In this document: piece after piece, positions 39,927-48,465 of the stretch
How positions within the stretch are numbered: the stretch's first letter is position 1
Layout of the letters: each line of letters opens with the position of its first letter
Origin: Clostridia bacterium
GTDB taxonomy: Bacteria; Bacillota; Clostridia; Christensenellales; UBA1242
Direction: 5' to 3'
Assembly: GCA_017467585.1 (NCBI GenBank)
Contig: JAFUSR010000004.1
Span: forward strand, 1-64,000
Length of the DNA stretch: 64,000 nucleotides
Notes under the pieces: generated by a model
What the model was told of the DNA's origin: nothing
Database searches by the model: none
The model's input: the letters and a program-made list of their open reading frames with translations, nothing else
Made by a program: the position numbers and the translations under genes

Positions 39927-41740
39927 TGGCAAACGAAAGATTATCTTCTCTTCAAATGAGACAATCTCTTGAACAGAGAGTTAAAAACAAAATAAATAAA
40001 CATCGTTCAGCACTATATTCAATAAAAAAAGTTTTTGTCTATGCAAAAGAATATAGGGCATATATTTATTTAGCTATTCTTGCTGATGTTATAAGTTCTG
40101 TTTTTGAACTTTTAACACCAATCTTTTTAGGCAGATGCATAAACAACATAGTAGGGGTTGGCAACGTAGATTTTAGCGGGCTTACAACAAACTCTATATA
40201 TTTGATTATCTTTGTAATTTTAGGGCAGGTAACAAACTTTTTGGCTTCTTATTGGCTAAATGCTTTCACATATAAGGCATCTTACAAAATAAGGGCTCTA
40301 TTGTTTGAAAAATTCAACTCATTGCCACTATCTTTTATTGACTCTTCTAGCCACGGAGACCTTTTAAGTCGAATGATTAACGACATCGACACAATGACCG
40401 ATGGCTTTTTGGAAAGCATTGCATCTGTTCTCTCTGGTGTTATGACTGTTATTGGAACAATTATTGCAATGTTTATTATGAACATTGAACTTGCAATAAT
40501 TATTACTATTTTAACACCAATGAGTCTGCTATTTACTTTATACTTTGTTAAGAGGGCAAAGAAATTTTATAAAGCGGAAGTTACCATGCAAGGAACACTT
40601 TCTGGTTACCTTGAAGAATATATTGGCGGAGAGAGGGTTGTTAAGGCATTCAATCACGAAAAAGACAGCATATCAGATTTCGACAAGGTTAATGAAGATT
40701 ATTTGAAAGTAAGCATTAAGGCAAATTATTATGGAAACCTATCAAACCCAACAACAAGATTTATTAACTCTGTTGTTTATGGCGTGGTAGGACTTGTTGG
40801 TGCACTCGAAGCAATTAGAGGTAGTATTTCTGTTGGTGTTATATCTTCATTCCTTTCTTACTCAAACAGTTTTGGAAGACCATTTAACGACATAAGTGAT
40901 AACATAAGCGACATTCAGGCCGCATTTGCTGCATCTTCGAGAGTGTTTGCTGTTCTTGAAGAATCAGATGAACCATCTGATGAAAAACTCCCTAACATGA
41001 CAGATTGTGATGGTAGTGTTAATTTAACAAACGTTTATTTTAGTTATATTCCAAAAGTTAAACTTATTCAAAACTTTAACTTGGATGTAAAACCTGGCCA
41101 AAAGATAGCAATTGTTGGACCAACTGGCTGCGGCAAGAGCACTCTTATTAACCTTTTAATGAGGTTCTACGACACAAACAGCGGAACAATTTCTGTTAGT
41201 GGAAACGACATAAAAACAATAACAAGAGACAGCCTAAGAAGCAACTACGGAATGGTTTTGCAAGAAACATGGCTTTTTAATTCAACCATTAGAGAAAATA
41301 TTGCTTACGGAAACCCAAACGTTCCACTTTCAGATGTCATTGAGGCTGCCAAACTTGCTGGTGTTGACGAATTTATTCAAAAGATGCCTCAGCAATATGA
41401 CACAATTGTTTCAGAGGGGGGAAGCAATCTGTCGCAAGGTGAAAAACAGCTCTTGTGTATTGCAAGAATTATGCTTCTAAAGCCACCAATGTTAATTTTA
41501 GACGAAGCAACCAGCAACATAGACACTAGAACAGAACAAAAAATTCAAGCTGCTTTTGAAACAATGATGAAGGGCAGAACTTCATTTATTGTTGCTCACA
41601 GGCTTTCAACAATTACAAACGCTGACACCATTTTGGTTATGAACAAAGGAAATGTTATTGAACAAGGAACTCATGCTGAACTTCTCGCAAAAAAAGGGTT
41701 CTATGCAAACCTTTATAACAGCCAATTTGAAAAAGTATAA
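39926..41740 (+). CDS. Heterodimeric ABC exporter, catalytic subunit
   Basis: 604 residues with a ~45-residue hydrophilic N-terminal extension, six membrane helices, Walker A GPTGCGKST, signature LSQGEKQLL (Gln in place of the usual Gly), Walker B MLILDEATSNID with the catalytic Glu, and switch His in IVAHRLST. Partner of the preceding subunit. AAGGAGG ribosome site within the end of the upstream gene; start codon shares a base with its stop (TAATG). Confidence 0.95.
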   Translation: MANERLSSLQMRQSLEQRVKNKINKHRSALYSIKKVFVYAKEYRAYIYLAILADVISSVFELLTPIFLGRCINNIVGVGNVDFSGLTTNSIYLIIFVILGQVTNFLASYWLNAFTYKASYKIRALLFEKFNSLPLSFIDSSSHGDLLSRMINDIDTMTDGFLESIASVLSGVMTVIGTIIAMFIMNIELAIIITILTPMSLLFTLYFVKRAKKFYKAEVTMQGTLSGYLEEYIGGERVVKAFNHEKDSISDFDKVNEDYLKVSIKANYYGNLSNPTTRFINSVVYGVVGLVGALEAIRGSISVGVISSFLSYSNSFGRPFNDISDNISDIQAAFAASSRVFAVLEESDEPSDEKLPNMTDCDGSVNLTNVYFSYIPKVKLIQNFNLDVKPGQKIAIVGPTGCGKSTLINLLMRFYDTNSGTISVSGNDIKTITRDSLRSNYGMVLQETWLFNSTIRENIAYGNPNVPLSDVIEAAKLAGVDEFIQKMPQQYDTIVSEGGSNLSQGEKQLLCIARIMLLKPPMLILDEATSNIDTRTEQKIQAAFETMMKGRTSFIVAHRLSTITNADTILVMNKGNVIEQGTHAELLAKKGFYANLYNSQFEKV

Positions 41741-41770
41741 TACTAGCCGAAATCGACTAGTATTTTTTTA
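41739..41770 (+). terminator. Terminator of the ABC exporter operon
   Basis: AATACTAG/CTAGTATT hairpin then T's. Confidence 0.85.
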
Positions 41771-41916
41771 TCATGGTTTAGATAAAATGTTTTTTTGTTG
41801 TAGTTATTGTATTAGGCATTGTTAATATGTTAATAACTCGAATTTAGTTATAAAAAATAACAGATTTATACGTTTAAAATTCACAAAAGTTATGTTTCAA
41901 TTTTAAACAATGATTG

Positions 41917-42801
41917 TTAGTTATTATTTTCAATTTGGCAATCTTTAAAATAATATTTTAATATGTCTTCAAAAGAGTAGTTTTGACTCGCCAAAATGTT
42001 TGCTCCCCACTGACTTAAACCAACTCCGTGACCATAACCTCTTCCGGAAAACTCAACAGTGTTTTCTTTTATGCTGATTTTGTCTATAGCACAACTTTTT
42101 AAAATTGTGCTACCAACGGCAAGTCTAAAAGCATTTGCGTTGACTTCGACGCCACCCACAACAAAAGTTTTTGCTCTGCCTGAACTATCAACACTTCCAA
42201 CAACAAAAGAATTTAAACTTGCCAAGTTTTTGTTTAGTTTTTTCATGGCGAACAAGATTTCAGATTTTTCTATTTCTGCACTCCAACTATAATTCTTGCT
42301 GTTGTTTTCATTTTCTAAACTCTCAACTATGGCATAACCTTTTGCTTCTTCTCCAAACACATCTTGTGGCAAACTTGTTTTGCCTGCGGCGTTGCTGCAG
42401 AAATATGGCAAAAAGACCTCGCCATCAATTTTTAGAATTTTGCCTTTAGTGTTAGACGAGTATTCACCAATCTTATCAGGAATTGTGTTTGTGTAGGCCT
42501 GAGCTTCGCTAATGTCGTTAGAAATGTCTGCCCCTGAATATTTGCTAGTTTTGTTTTTTAGAAACCATGTAGCATATGTTCTAGCTATTATGCTTTGAGC
42601 TTCTATTGCACTTTTTGAAAAACTTTCATCAATTTCAGCAGCTGTTACTCCTGCAACATAGTCTTCAAAATCAAGCTCAACAATCTTTTGAGTGTTAATG
42701 TCATACATTTTTATCTTTTGATTTTGCGACGAGCAAGAAACCAGTGGGGCAGCTAAAACGACAACTAAAAAAGAAATAACAAAATATTGGAAAATTTTCA
42801 T
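41917..42801 (-). CDS. spoIID: SpoIID/LytB-domain lipoprotein
   Basis: 294 residues from MKIFQYFVISF, with a lipoprotein-like signal (LVSC, Cys ~23). SpoIID signatures: FEDYVAGVTAAEI, EAQSIIARTYATW, PYFCSNAAGKT, and SGRGYGHGVGLSQWGA. SpoIID is a lytic transglycosylase that drives engulfment during sporulation. A longer in-frame start at 42852 is possible but places basic residues ahead of the signal. Upstream of 42801 the minus strand has GAATATT (42835-42829), 15 nt, CAAACTAA, which partly fits a sigma-E promoter; this is weak. Several SpoIID paralogues exist in some Clostridia, so it may be a homologue rather than the sporulation enzyme. Confidence 0.85.
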   Translation of the reverse strand: MKIFQYFVISFLVVVLAAPLVSCSSQNQKIKMYDINTQKIVELDFEDYVAGVTAAEIDESFSKSAIEAQSIIARTYATWFLKNKTSKYSGADISNDISEAQAYTNTIPDKIGEYSSNTKGKILKIDGEVFLPYFCSNAAGKTSLPQDVFGEEAKGYAIVESLENENNSKNYSWSAEIEKSEILFAMKKLNKNLASLNSFVVGSVDSSGRAKTFVVGGVEVNANAFRLAVGSTILKSCAIDKISIKENTVEFSGRGYGHGVGLSQWGANILASQNYSFEDILKYYFKDCQIENNN

Positions 42802-42852
42802 AATTTTAGTTTGTTTAAATTTTAAAAGAATATTCAATAAACACCATTTCAT

Positions 42853-42882
42853 TTGACAATTTATGGTTAAAATATATATATT
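42853..42882 (+). promoter_or_regulatory. Promoter giving a leaderless LRR-protein mRNA
   Basis: TTGACA (42853-42858), 18-nt spacer, TATATT (42877-42882), 6 nt, ATG (42889). Confidence 0.75.
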
Positions 42883-42888
42883 AAATCT

Positions 42889-45348
42889 ATGAGAAACAAG
42901 CTTGTTATAATACTTTCTTTAACGCTGATTATTGTTGGTGGATTTTGTCTTGGAATATTTTTTAAATCTAACAGCAAAATTTCTGTTTCTGTGTATAACC
43001 CAATAACAAATTCAACAAGAACAGTAGAAGCGAATGGCGGAAATAAATTTAGTGACATTCTTTCGGGAGACAACATAGACGGTTACGACGTTGAAGGCTA
43101 TTATTACGACAGAGAATTGAAAAACAAAATTAAAAGTGAAGACCTTATAACAAATTCAACAACGGTTTATGTGGGATATGTTCAAAACACAAGTTCCACA
43201 CAGTTTGATTCTGACATTGTTGGTGTAAAATATACTGGAGAATTGTCTCAAACAACACTAAAAAAACTAGTTAATTATTCATATGTTGACATTTCTTCAG
43301 CAACAGGAAATTTAGTTTTTGAAGAAAATAACAACTCTCTTGAAAAACTGGTTGTTGGAAACGCAGATTCTATTTCAGGAATAAATAACTATTCAAAATT
43401 GCAAACAGTTGATTTGGGTGAAATTCAAATTTTAACAAATTGTTTCAACAGTTGTACAGAACTGAAAAATGTTGGCCTATTAGATTGCATTGAAATAGAA
43501 AACTGCTTCAATGATGGCGGAGAAATTTTAGATTTGAAATTAGGGAAAAATGTTTTTCAAATTACTTCTAGTTTTAAAAGAACATTTTTAAAAACCATTT
43601 CTAGTCAATCATCAAAATATAATGTTTTAAATAACATCATATATGAAAAAAATGGAAACAATTTAAAAGTTATTAAAGCTGCTGAAACAAACGGAAACAT
43701 AACTTTTAATTCAGATACAACAGAAATTGGAGAATATGCTTTTTTTGGTGAGCAAAAAATTAAAGAGGTTGTGGCAAAAGAAAAGTTAATAAAAATTGGT
43801 GCACACGCCTTTGAAAATTCTTCAATAACAAAACTCGATTTGTCTGAGAATTTGCCTCCACTAGAGATTTTTGAAAGTGCTTTTTGCGGAGCAAAAAATT
43901 TAACCCAAATTTCGCTCGGAACCTACATAAGAAAAATTTATGATAAGGCATTTTATGGTGTGTCTGTTGAACATATAGATCTTTCTTCTTGCAGTCTTCT
44001 TTCAGAAATTGGAGACTATTCTTTTGCAGCCAACAAAGCGCTTAAAAAAATAACTTTTTCTGCTGGGAACATAGTTCTTGGAGTGGGGGCTTTTAAAGAT
44101 TGTGAAAATCTGACAGAAATTAAAAACTTAATGTCAAATTCAATTTCAAAGCAGTGTTTTATGAACTGTAAAAAACTTTCAACAATTTCAAACATTCAGT
44201 CTGTTACTATGATTGATGAATTTGGGTTTTATGGCTGTGAAAGCTTGGCTAACACCAATGCATTTGTTGATGTTGTGTCTGTAAGAAAAAAGGCCTTTGC
44301 AAAATGCTTGCAATTAACATCTGCACAACTTCCACGACTTGTTTCTTTTGAGGAATATTCATTTGAAGATTGTGAAAATCTGACAGAAATTAAAAGCAAT
44401 CAAAACATTTCTGATTCAAGCTTTTTAGCGTTTGAGAACTGTGAAAACCTTTCATTGTTAAATTTGGTTAGCACAAACTATGTTATAGAAAATGGAGTAG
44501 TTTATTCTCAAGACAGGTCAAAACTAATTTATTGTTTGCCTAACATCGATGCAACAACATTTAACATTTTGTCAACTGTTGAATCGGTAGAAAACAGATT
44601 TTTGTCTGCCGCAAAAAACTTGCAACAAATAACCACAGAAAGCTCACATTTTTATGTGGTTGATGGTGTTTTATATTCTTCTGCAGACAATTCTTTGGTT
44701 TGTTATCCTAGGGCAAAAGAAGGATCTTCTTTTACAGTGGCAGAAAGCGCCAAAACAATTTTGAGTAACTCTTTTGTTAAAACAAACAATCTTAAAACTT
44801 TAAACATTAATTCAAACATAGAAAAAATAGAAAATGGCTCACTTGTGAAAATGCCTGTGTTAGAGACATTAAACACATGTTTTCTTGGAGAATCTAGCGA
44901 AAAGATTGAAACAGGCTTTTTAGGTTGGATTTTTGGCTCAAAAACAAATCTTGAAAACGACCTAAATGTTCCAGAATCATTAAAATATGTTAAAGTGACA
45001 GACCAATCAACTTTTATAGACAGGGCGTTTTATGGTTGCAGAGATCTTTTGGAAATAACTGTTCAAAACACAACCGAAGTTAGTGAAGCAATGTTTTTTG
45101 GCTGCAGCAAACTAATAAGAGTTAGATTAGGACAAATCACAAAATTTAATTCTTATGCGCTTTCGGCATGCACAAGTTTGACAAGAATGTATATTAAATA
45201 TTCCCCAGACGTAACAATAAAAGATAATGCATTTTATAACATGGCTTCTAGCATAAAAGTTTACGTTTCTGGAATATCTTCACCAACAGAACTTGCGAAC
45301 TATAAGGCCTTGTTTAAAAAATCTAACTGGGATTACATTTCTTACTGA
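42889..45348 (+). CDS. BspA-type leucine-rich repeat surface protein
   Basis: 819 residues. N-terminal signal anchor (NKLVIILSLTLIIVGGFCLGIFF), an InlB-like module (YNPITNSTRTVEANGG...VYVGYV), then many LRR_5/BspA repeats of about 22-24 residues (for example IGEYAFFGEQKIKEVV, IGDYSFAANKALKKITFS, SFEDCENLTEIK). Such proteins are displayed on the cell and bind host proteins or other bacteria. A 29-bp exact DNA duplication (44097-44125 and 44367-44395) shows recent repeat expansion. No sorting signal is present at the C-terminus; the N-terminal helix likely holds it. TGA is the stop. Leaderless mRNA. Confidence 0.88.
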   Translation: MRNKLVIILSLTLIIVGGFCLGIFFKSNSKISVSVYNPITNSTRTVEANGGNKFSDILSGDNIDGYDVEGYYYDRELKNKIKSEDLITNSTTVYVGYVQNTSSTQFDSDIVGVKYTGELSQTTLKKLVNYSYVDISSATGNLVFEENNNSLEKLVVGNADSISGINNYSKLQTVDLGEIQILTNCFNSCTELKNVGLLDCIEIENCFNDGGEILDLKLGKNVFQITSSFKRTFLKTISSQSSKYNVLNNIIYEKNGNNLKVIKAAETNGNITFNSDTTEIGEYAFFGEQKIKEVVAKEKLIKIGAHAFENSSITKLDLSENLPPLEIFESAFCGAKNLTQISLGTYIRKIYDKAFYGVSVEHIDLSSCSLLSEIGDYSFAANKALKKITFSAGNIVLGVGAFKDCENLTEIKNLMSNSISKQCFMNCKKLSTISNIQSVTMIDEFGFYGCESLANTNAFVDVVSVRKKAFAKCLQLTSAQLPRLVSFEEYSFEDCENLTEIKSNQNISDSSFLAFENCENLSLLNLVSTNYVIENGVVYSQDRSKLIYCLPNIDATTFNILSTVESVENRFLSAAKNLQQITTESSHFYVVDGVLYSSADNSLVCYPRAKEGSSFTVAESAKTILSNSFVKTNNLKTLNINSNIEKIENGSLVKMPVLETLNTCFLGESSEKIETGFLGWIFGSKTNLENDLNVPESLKYVKVTDQSTFIDRAFYGCRDLLEITVQNTTEVSEAMFFGCSKLIRVRLGQITKFNSYALSACTSLTRMYIKYSPDVTIKDNAFYNMASSIKVYVSGISSPTELANYKALFKKSNWDYISY

Positions 45349-45413
45349 TAACATATTTTAAAAAAGTTGCGAGAACAAAAAATAGATGATAAAATGTTAA
45401 ATGGAGAAGCACG

Positions 45414-46820
45414 ATGAATATTGTTGTTCCAGAGGAAATAATTGAGCTATCAGAAATTTTTGAAAAACACGGCGAAAAATTGTATATTGTCGGCGGGTTT
45501 GTTCGTGATGCAATTATGGAAATCTACAGTGCGGAAAAAAACGATATTGACTTAGCTTCGTCTTGCAAACCACAAAAAGTGGTTCAAATTTTAAAGAATA
45601 CAAGGTTTCAAACTGATGATTCTAACGCCAAATATGGTGCCGTTGTTATTTATGGAGATAAAAGATATGAACACACCACATTTAGAAGAGAAAATTATAA
45701 TTTAAACGGTGAACACAACCCAACAGGTGTTGAGTTTGTAAAAGACATCAGAGAAGATGCTTTAAGACGTGATTTTACCATCAACGCAATATATTATGAC
45801 ATTGAAAGAAAAGAAATTGTTGACCCAGTTTTTGGTGTTCAAGACATAAAAAACAAAAAAATTGTTTGTCCTGCTGGTGCAGAAGCGTCGTTTAGCGAAG
45901 ATGCAGAAAGAATTTTAAGAATGATTAGATTTATGAATTCTTTTGGTTTTTTGGCAGACGAAAGAACTCTTGAAGCGGCATTAAAACACAGCGCAGGAGT
46001 TTCTAATTTAACAAACACAAGAATTAGAAATGAATTCGATAAAATGCTTGTTTGTGACACGTTTTATCCATATAACAAAGAAAGCAAATATGCTCATGCA
46101 AAATGTTTAATCATGCTTGGACAATTTGGTTTGTGGAAGTATATTTTGCCAGCAATTGACGAAATTCAAGAATCAACAATTTTAGACAACAAACAAGAAC
46201 CACTTTATATTCATTTGATTAATGCAGTGAGTGTTTGCGAACCAGAGGCAAGGCTTGCTTGTTTGATGCACGACGTTGGAAAGGTTTACACAAAAACACA
46301 TTCAAACAATTTTAATTTTAGCAAAGAATGGGCAGATATTATCATTGAACAAAATTTAGGAAGCCAGGGTCTTGGCTATCCAAAAAGTGTTGTTGAAAAA
46401 ACAAAAAGAATTGTTGCTGCAAATGATTTTGACAAACATGGTTGGACAAGTAAAAAAGAAATTAGAAAGTTTATAAAAAATAACTTGGAAGATTTTGAAG
46501 ACATATGTGCTCTTAAAGATGCAATTTCATTGGAAAACACAGACTACACAAAAACTTCAACAATAGCAAACAGGTGGAGAAGAGTTTATCACAAAATGAT
46601 AAAAAATAACACACCAACTACATTAAAAGAATTGAATATTGATGGCAACGACATTATTGAGGCTGTGCCAGAAATTAAAATTGAAAAAGTGGGTGCCATG
46701 TTAAACAACTTGTTAGAATATTGCTTAAACCATCCGAAAGCTAACACCAAAGAATTGTTGAAATTAAGAGCAATAAAAGTTGCAAATAAAAACAGAGAAG
46801 AATATTTAGAAAAAGAGTAA
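45414..46820 (+). CDS. cca: CCA tRNA nucleotidyltransferase with HD domain
   Basis: 468 residues. Nucleotidyltransferase head: LYIVGGFVRDA, catalytic DxD in NDIDLAS, RRDFTINAIYYD, and EDAERILRMIRF; then an HD phosphohydrolase-like domain with LMHDVGK. Adds or repairs CCA at tRNA 3' ends; although tRNAs in this window encode CCA, repair is still needed. GGAG ribosome site, TAAAAT-like -10 upstream. Confidence 0.94.
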   Translation: MNIVVPEEIIELSEIFEKHGEKLYIVGGFVRDAIMEIYSAEKNDIDLASSCKPQKVVQILKNTRFQTDDSNAKYGAVVIYGDKRYEHTTFRRENYNLNGEHNPTGVEFVKDIREDALRRDFTINAIYYDIERKEIVDPVFGVQDIKNKKIVCPAGAEASFSEDAERILRMIRFMNSFGFLADERTLEAALKHSAGVSNLTNTRIRNEFDKMLVCDTFYPYNKESKYAHAKCLIMLGQFGLWKYILPAIDEIQESTILDNKQEPLYIHLINAVSVCEPEARLACLMHDVGKVYTKTHSNNFNFSKEWADIIIEQNLGSQGLGYPKSVVEKTKRIVAANDFDKHGWTSKKEIRKFIKNNLEDFEDICALKDAISLENTDYTKTSTIANRWRRVYHKMIKNNTPTTLKELNIDGNDIIEAVPEIKIEKVGAMLNNLLEYCLNHPKANTKELLKLRAIKVANKNREEYLEKE

Positions 46821-46943
46821 ATTGTATAGAAACGCTTTAAAATCAACAAAACATACAAATTAAATAATTTTTAATAAATTGGTAAAATAAAATATTATCG
46901 ACAAAATTTGATAAAAACAAACAATATAACAAATACTATAATC

Positions 46944-48125
46944 GTGAAAAGATTAACGGTGGTATTTGTTATTTTTTTATCAATGTTTTTGGGGTTTGTG
47001 ACAAACGAAACATCTAATTTTTCAATGGCGGAAAACTTGACTGCGGAATATAATGGACAAAAACTTGAACTAGATATATCTAAAATTGATGTGGACAGTT
47101 TTGTTAGAAAGCAATATTTAAATAAAAATCTTGATGAAAGGTTGATGGTTGCAAACAAACTCTTGGCGATGGGTTTTTCGGTTGATGAAGTACTAGATTA
47201 TGTTTTTCCAAATTTCCGCAAAAGTTTAGATGATTTTGCAGAAAAGGTGGATGTGGAGCCCACAAATGCCATGCCAATCAGTGCAAAAAACTGCAAAATT
47301 GAATTTAAAAAGGAGAAAAATGGCTTAAAAATTGATAAAAATTTAACAAAACTGCGATTTTTGACTGGGCAGCAAATTTTGATTGAGTCTAAAATTGTCT
47401 CACCAAAAGTGACTCTGGGCGATATTAAAAACAAATTTTTGAAATGTGGCGAATTTTCAACTAAGTTTTCAACTTCGACAGAGGGGCGTGTTAACAATAT
47501 TAGGTTAGCAGTTGATGCGATAGATGGAAAAATTGTTAAAAAGGGTGAAACGTTTAGCTTTAATGAAGCAACTGGGGCTAGAAGTGAACAAAAAGGTTAC
47601 AAGTCTGCAAAGATTATTGTGAACGGCAGATATGTTGAAGGGTTTGGTGGTGGTGTTTGTCAAGTTAGTTCAACGCTTTATAATGCGGCGATTATGTCGG
47701 GTCTTAAAATAACTGAGGTTCATCCGCATAGTTTGCCATCTTTTTATGTTGAACCGTGTTTTGATGCAATGGTTAATTCTGGAAGTGCAGATCTAAAAAT
47801 TTATAACCAAACAGATGCTGACTATTTGATTACGGCTTGCGCTGATAAAGGAGTGTGTAGGGTTGTCATCTACGGCGTTCCGCCAGAATGTACCATTGTT
47901 CGCAGGTTCGAAAAATTTGAAGAAAACAAGCCGGAAGATGATATTGTTGTCGATGGTGAAGAATATGGTTTGGCGCCTGGTGAGGAAAAAAGAATCTCGT
48001 GGGGAGCGGATGGGTTTAAGTCGAAGGGTTACATTGATTATTACCGCGACGGAGTTCTGATTAAGAGCGAGCAGATTCGAAATGATGTCTACAAGCCTAA
48101 ACGAGGAGTGGTGGCCAAAGGATAA
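46944..48125 (+). CDS. VanW-family secreted protein
   Basis: 393 residues. Signal peptide (KRLTVVFVIFLSMFLGFV), an N-terminal peptidoglycan-binding-4-like region, then the VanW domain: GETFSFNEATGARSEQKGYKSA and GGGVCQVSSTLYNAA, closing PRRF/KPKRGVV. VanW occurs in vancomycin operons but also widely in Firmicutes without resistance; function unclear, probably cell-wall related. GTG at 46944 is taken as start, since MKRL begins a signal peptide there; it lies only 1 nt after a TATAAT, so either another -10 or start applies. In-frame TTG at 46908 is an alternative. Confidence 0.85.
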   Translation: MKRLTVVFVIFLSMFLGFVTNETSNFSMAENLTAEYNGQKLELDISKIDVDSFVRKQYLNKNLDERLMVANKLLAMGFSVDEVLDYVFPNFRKSLDDFAEKVDVEPTNAMPISAKNCKIEFKKEKNGLKIDKNLTKLRFLTGQQILIESKIVSPKVTLGDIKNKFLKCGEFSTKFSTSTEGRVNNIRLAVDAIDGKIVKKGETFSFNEATGARSEQKGYKSAKIIVNGRYVEGFGGGVCQVSSTLYNAAIMSGLKITEVHPHSLPSFYVEPCFDAMVNSGSADLKIYNQTDADYLITACADKGVCRVVIYGVPPECTIVRRFEKFEENKPEDDIVVDGEEYGLAPGEEKRISWGADGFKSKGYIDYYRDGVLIKSEQIRNDVYKPKRGVVAKG

Positions 48126-48138
48126 ACAAATTTTAAAG

Positions 48139-48168
48139 AAACAGACGGTTGTTGACTGTCTGTTTTTT
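48139..48168 (+). terminator. Terminator after the VanW gene
   Basis: AAACAGAC/GTCTGTTT hairpin then T's. Confidence 0.85.
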
Positions 48169-48205
48169 CTTGTTAAATCTAGTCGAAACAATGATGTGTA
48201 AACGC

Positions 48206-48234
48206 TTGACATTTTTTAGCTATTTTGTTAAAAT
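48206..48234 (+). promoter_or_regulatory. Promoter of the giant-protein gene
   Basis: TTGACA (48206-48211), 17-nt spacer, TAAAAT (48229-48234), giving a leader of about 220 nt, unusually long here. Confidence 0.75.
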
Positions 48235-48305
48235 ATGTATACAAGTTAACCAAAAACTACAAAATAGCAAATAAAAATTTAACAAAAAATGAGTCGAAAA
48301 AGCTG

Positions 48306-48410
48306 TTTTAGTGGTGAATTTTAGTGGTTGACTTGTGACAAATGCGGTTTTTTATAAAAAAAGCTTTCTCTATGCGAAAAATTCGATAAAAAACTACATT
48401 TTTAGTGGTG
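48306..48410 (+). repeat. Three TTTTAGTGGT repeats in the giant-gene leader
   Basis: Copies at 48306-48316, 48319-48328 and 48400-48410; the first and last share 11 bases (TTTTAGTGGTG). AAAAACTACA also occurs twice in this leader. Possibly regulator or RNA-binding sites in the 5' UTR. Confidence 0.5.
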
Positions 48411-48465
48411 TAAATAATAAATATTTATTATTAAAGCACCCAAACTATAAAAAATAGGTGGAATT

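Noticed and set aside
46944-48125. Part of a vancomycin-resistance operon
   Set aside because: No vanA/B/H/X/Y or two-component genes nearby; VanW alone is common in Firmicutes.
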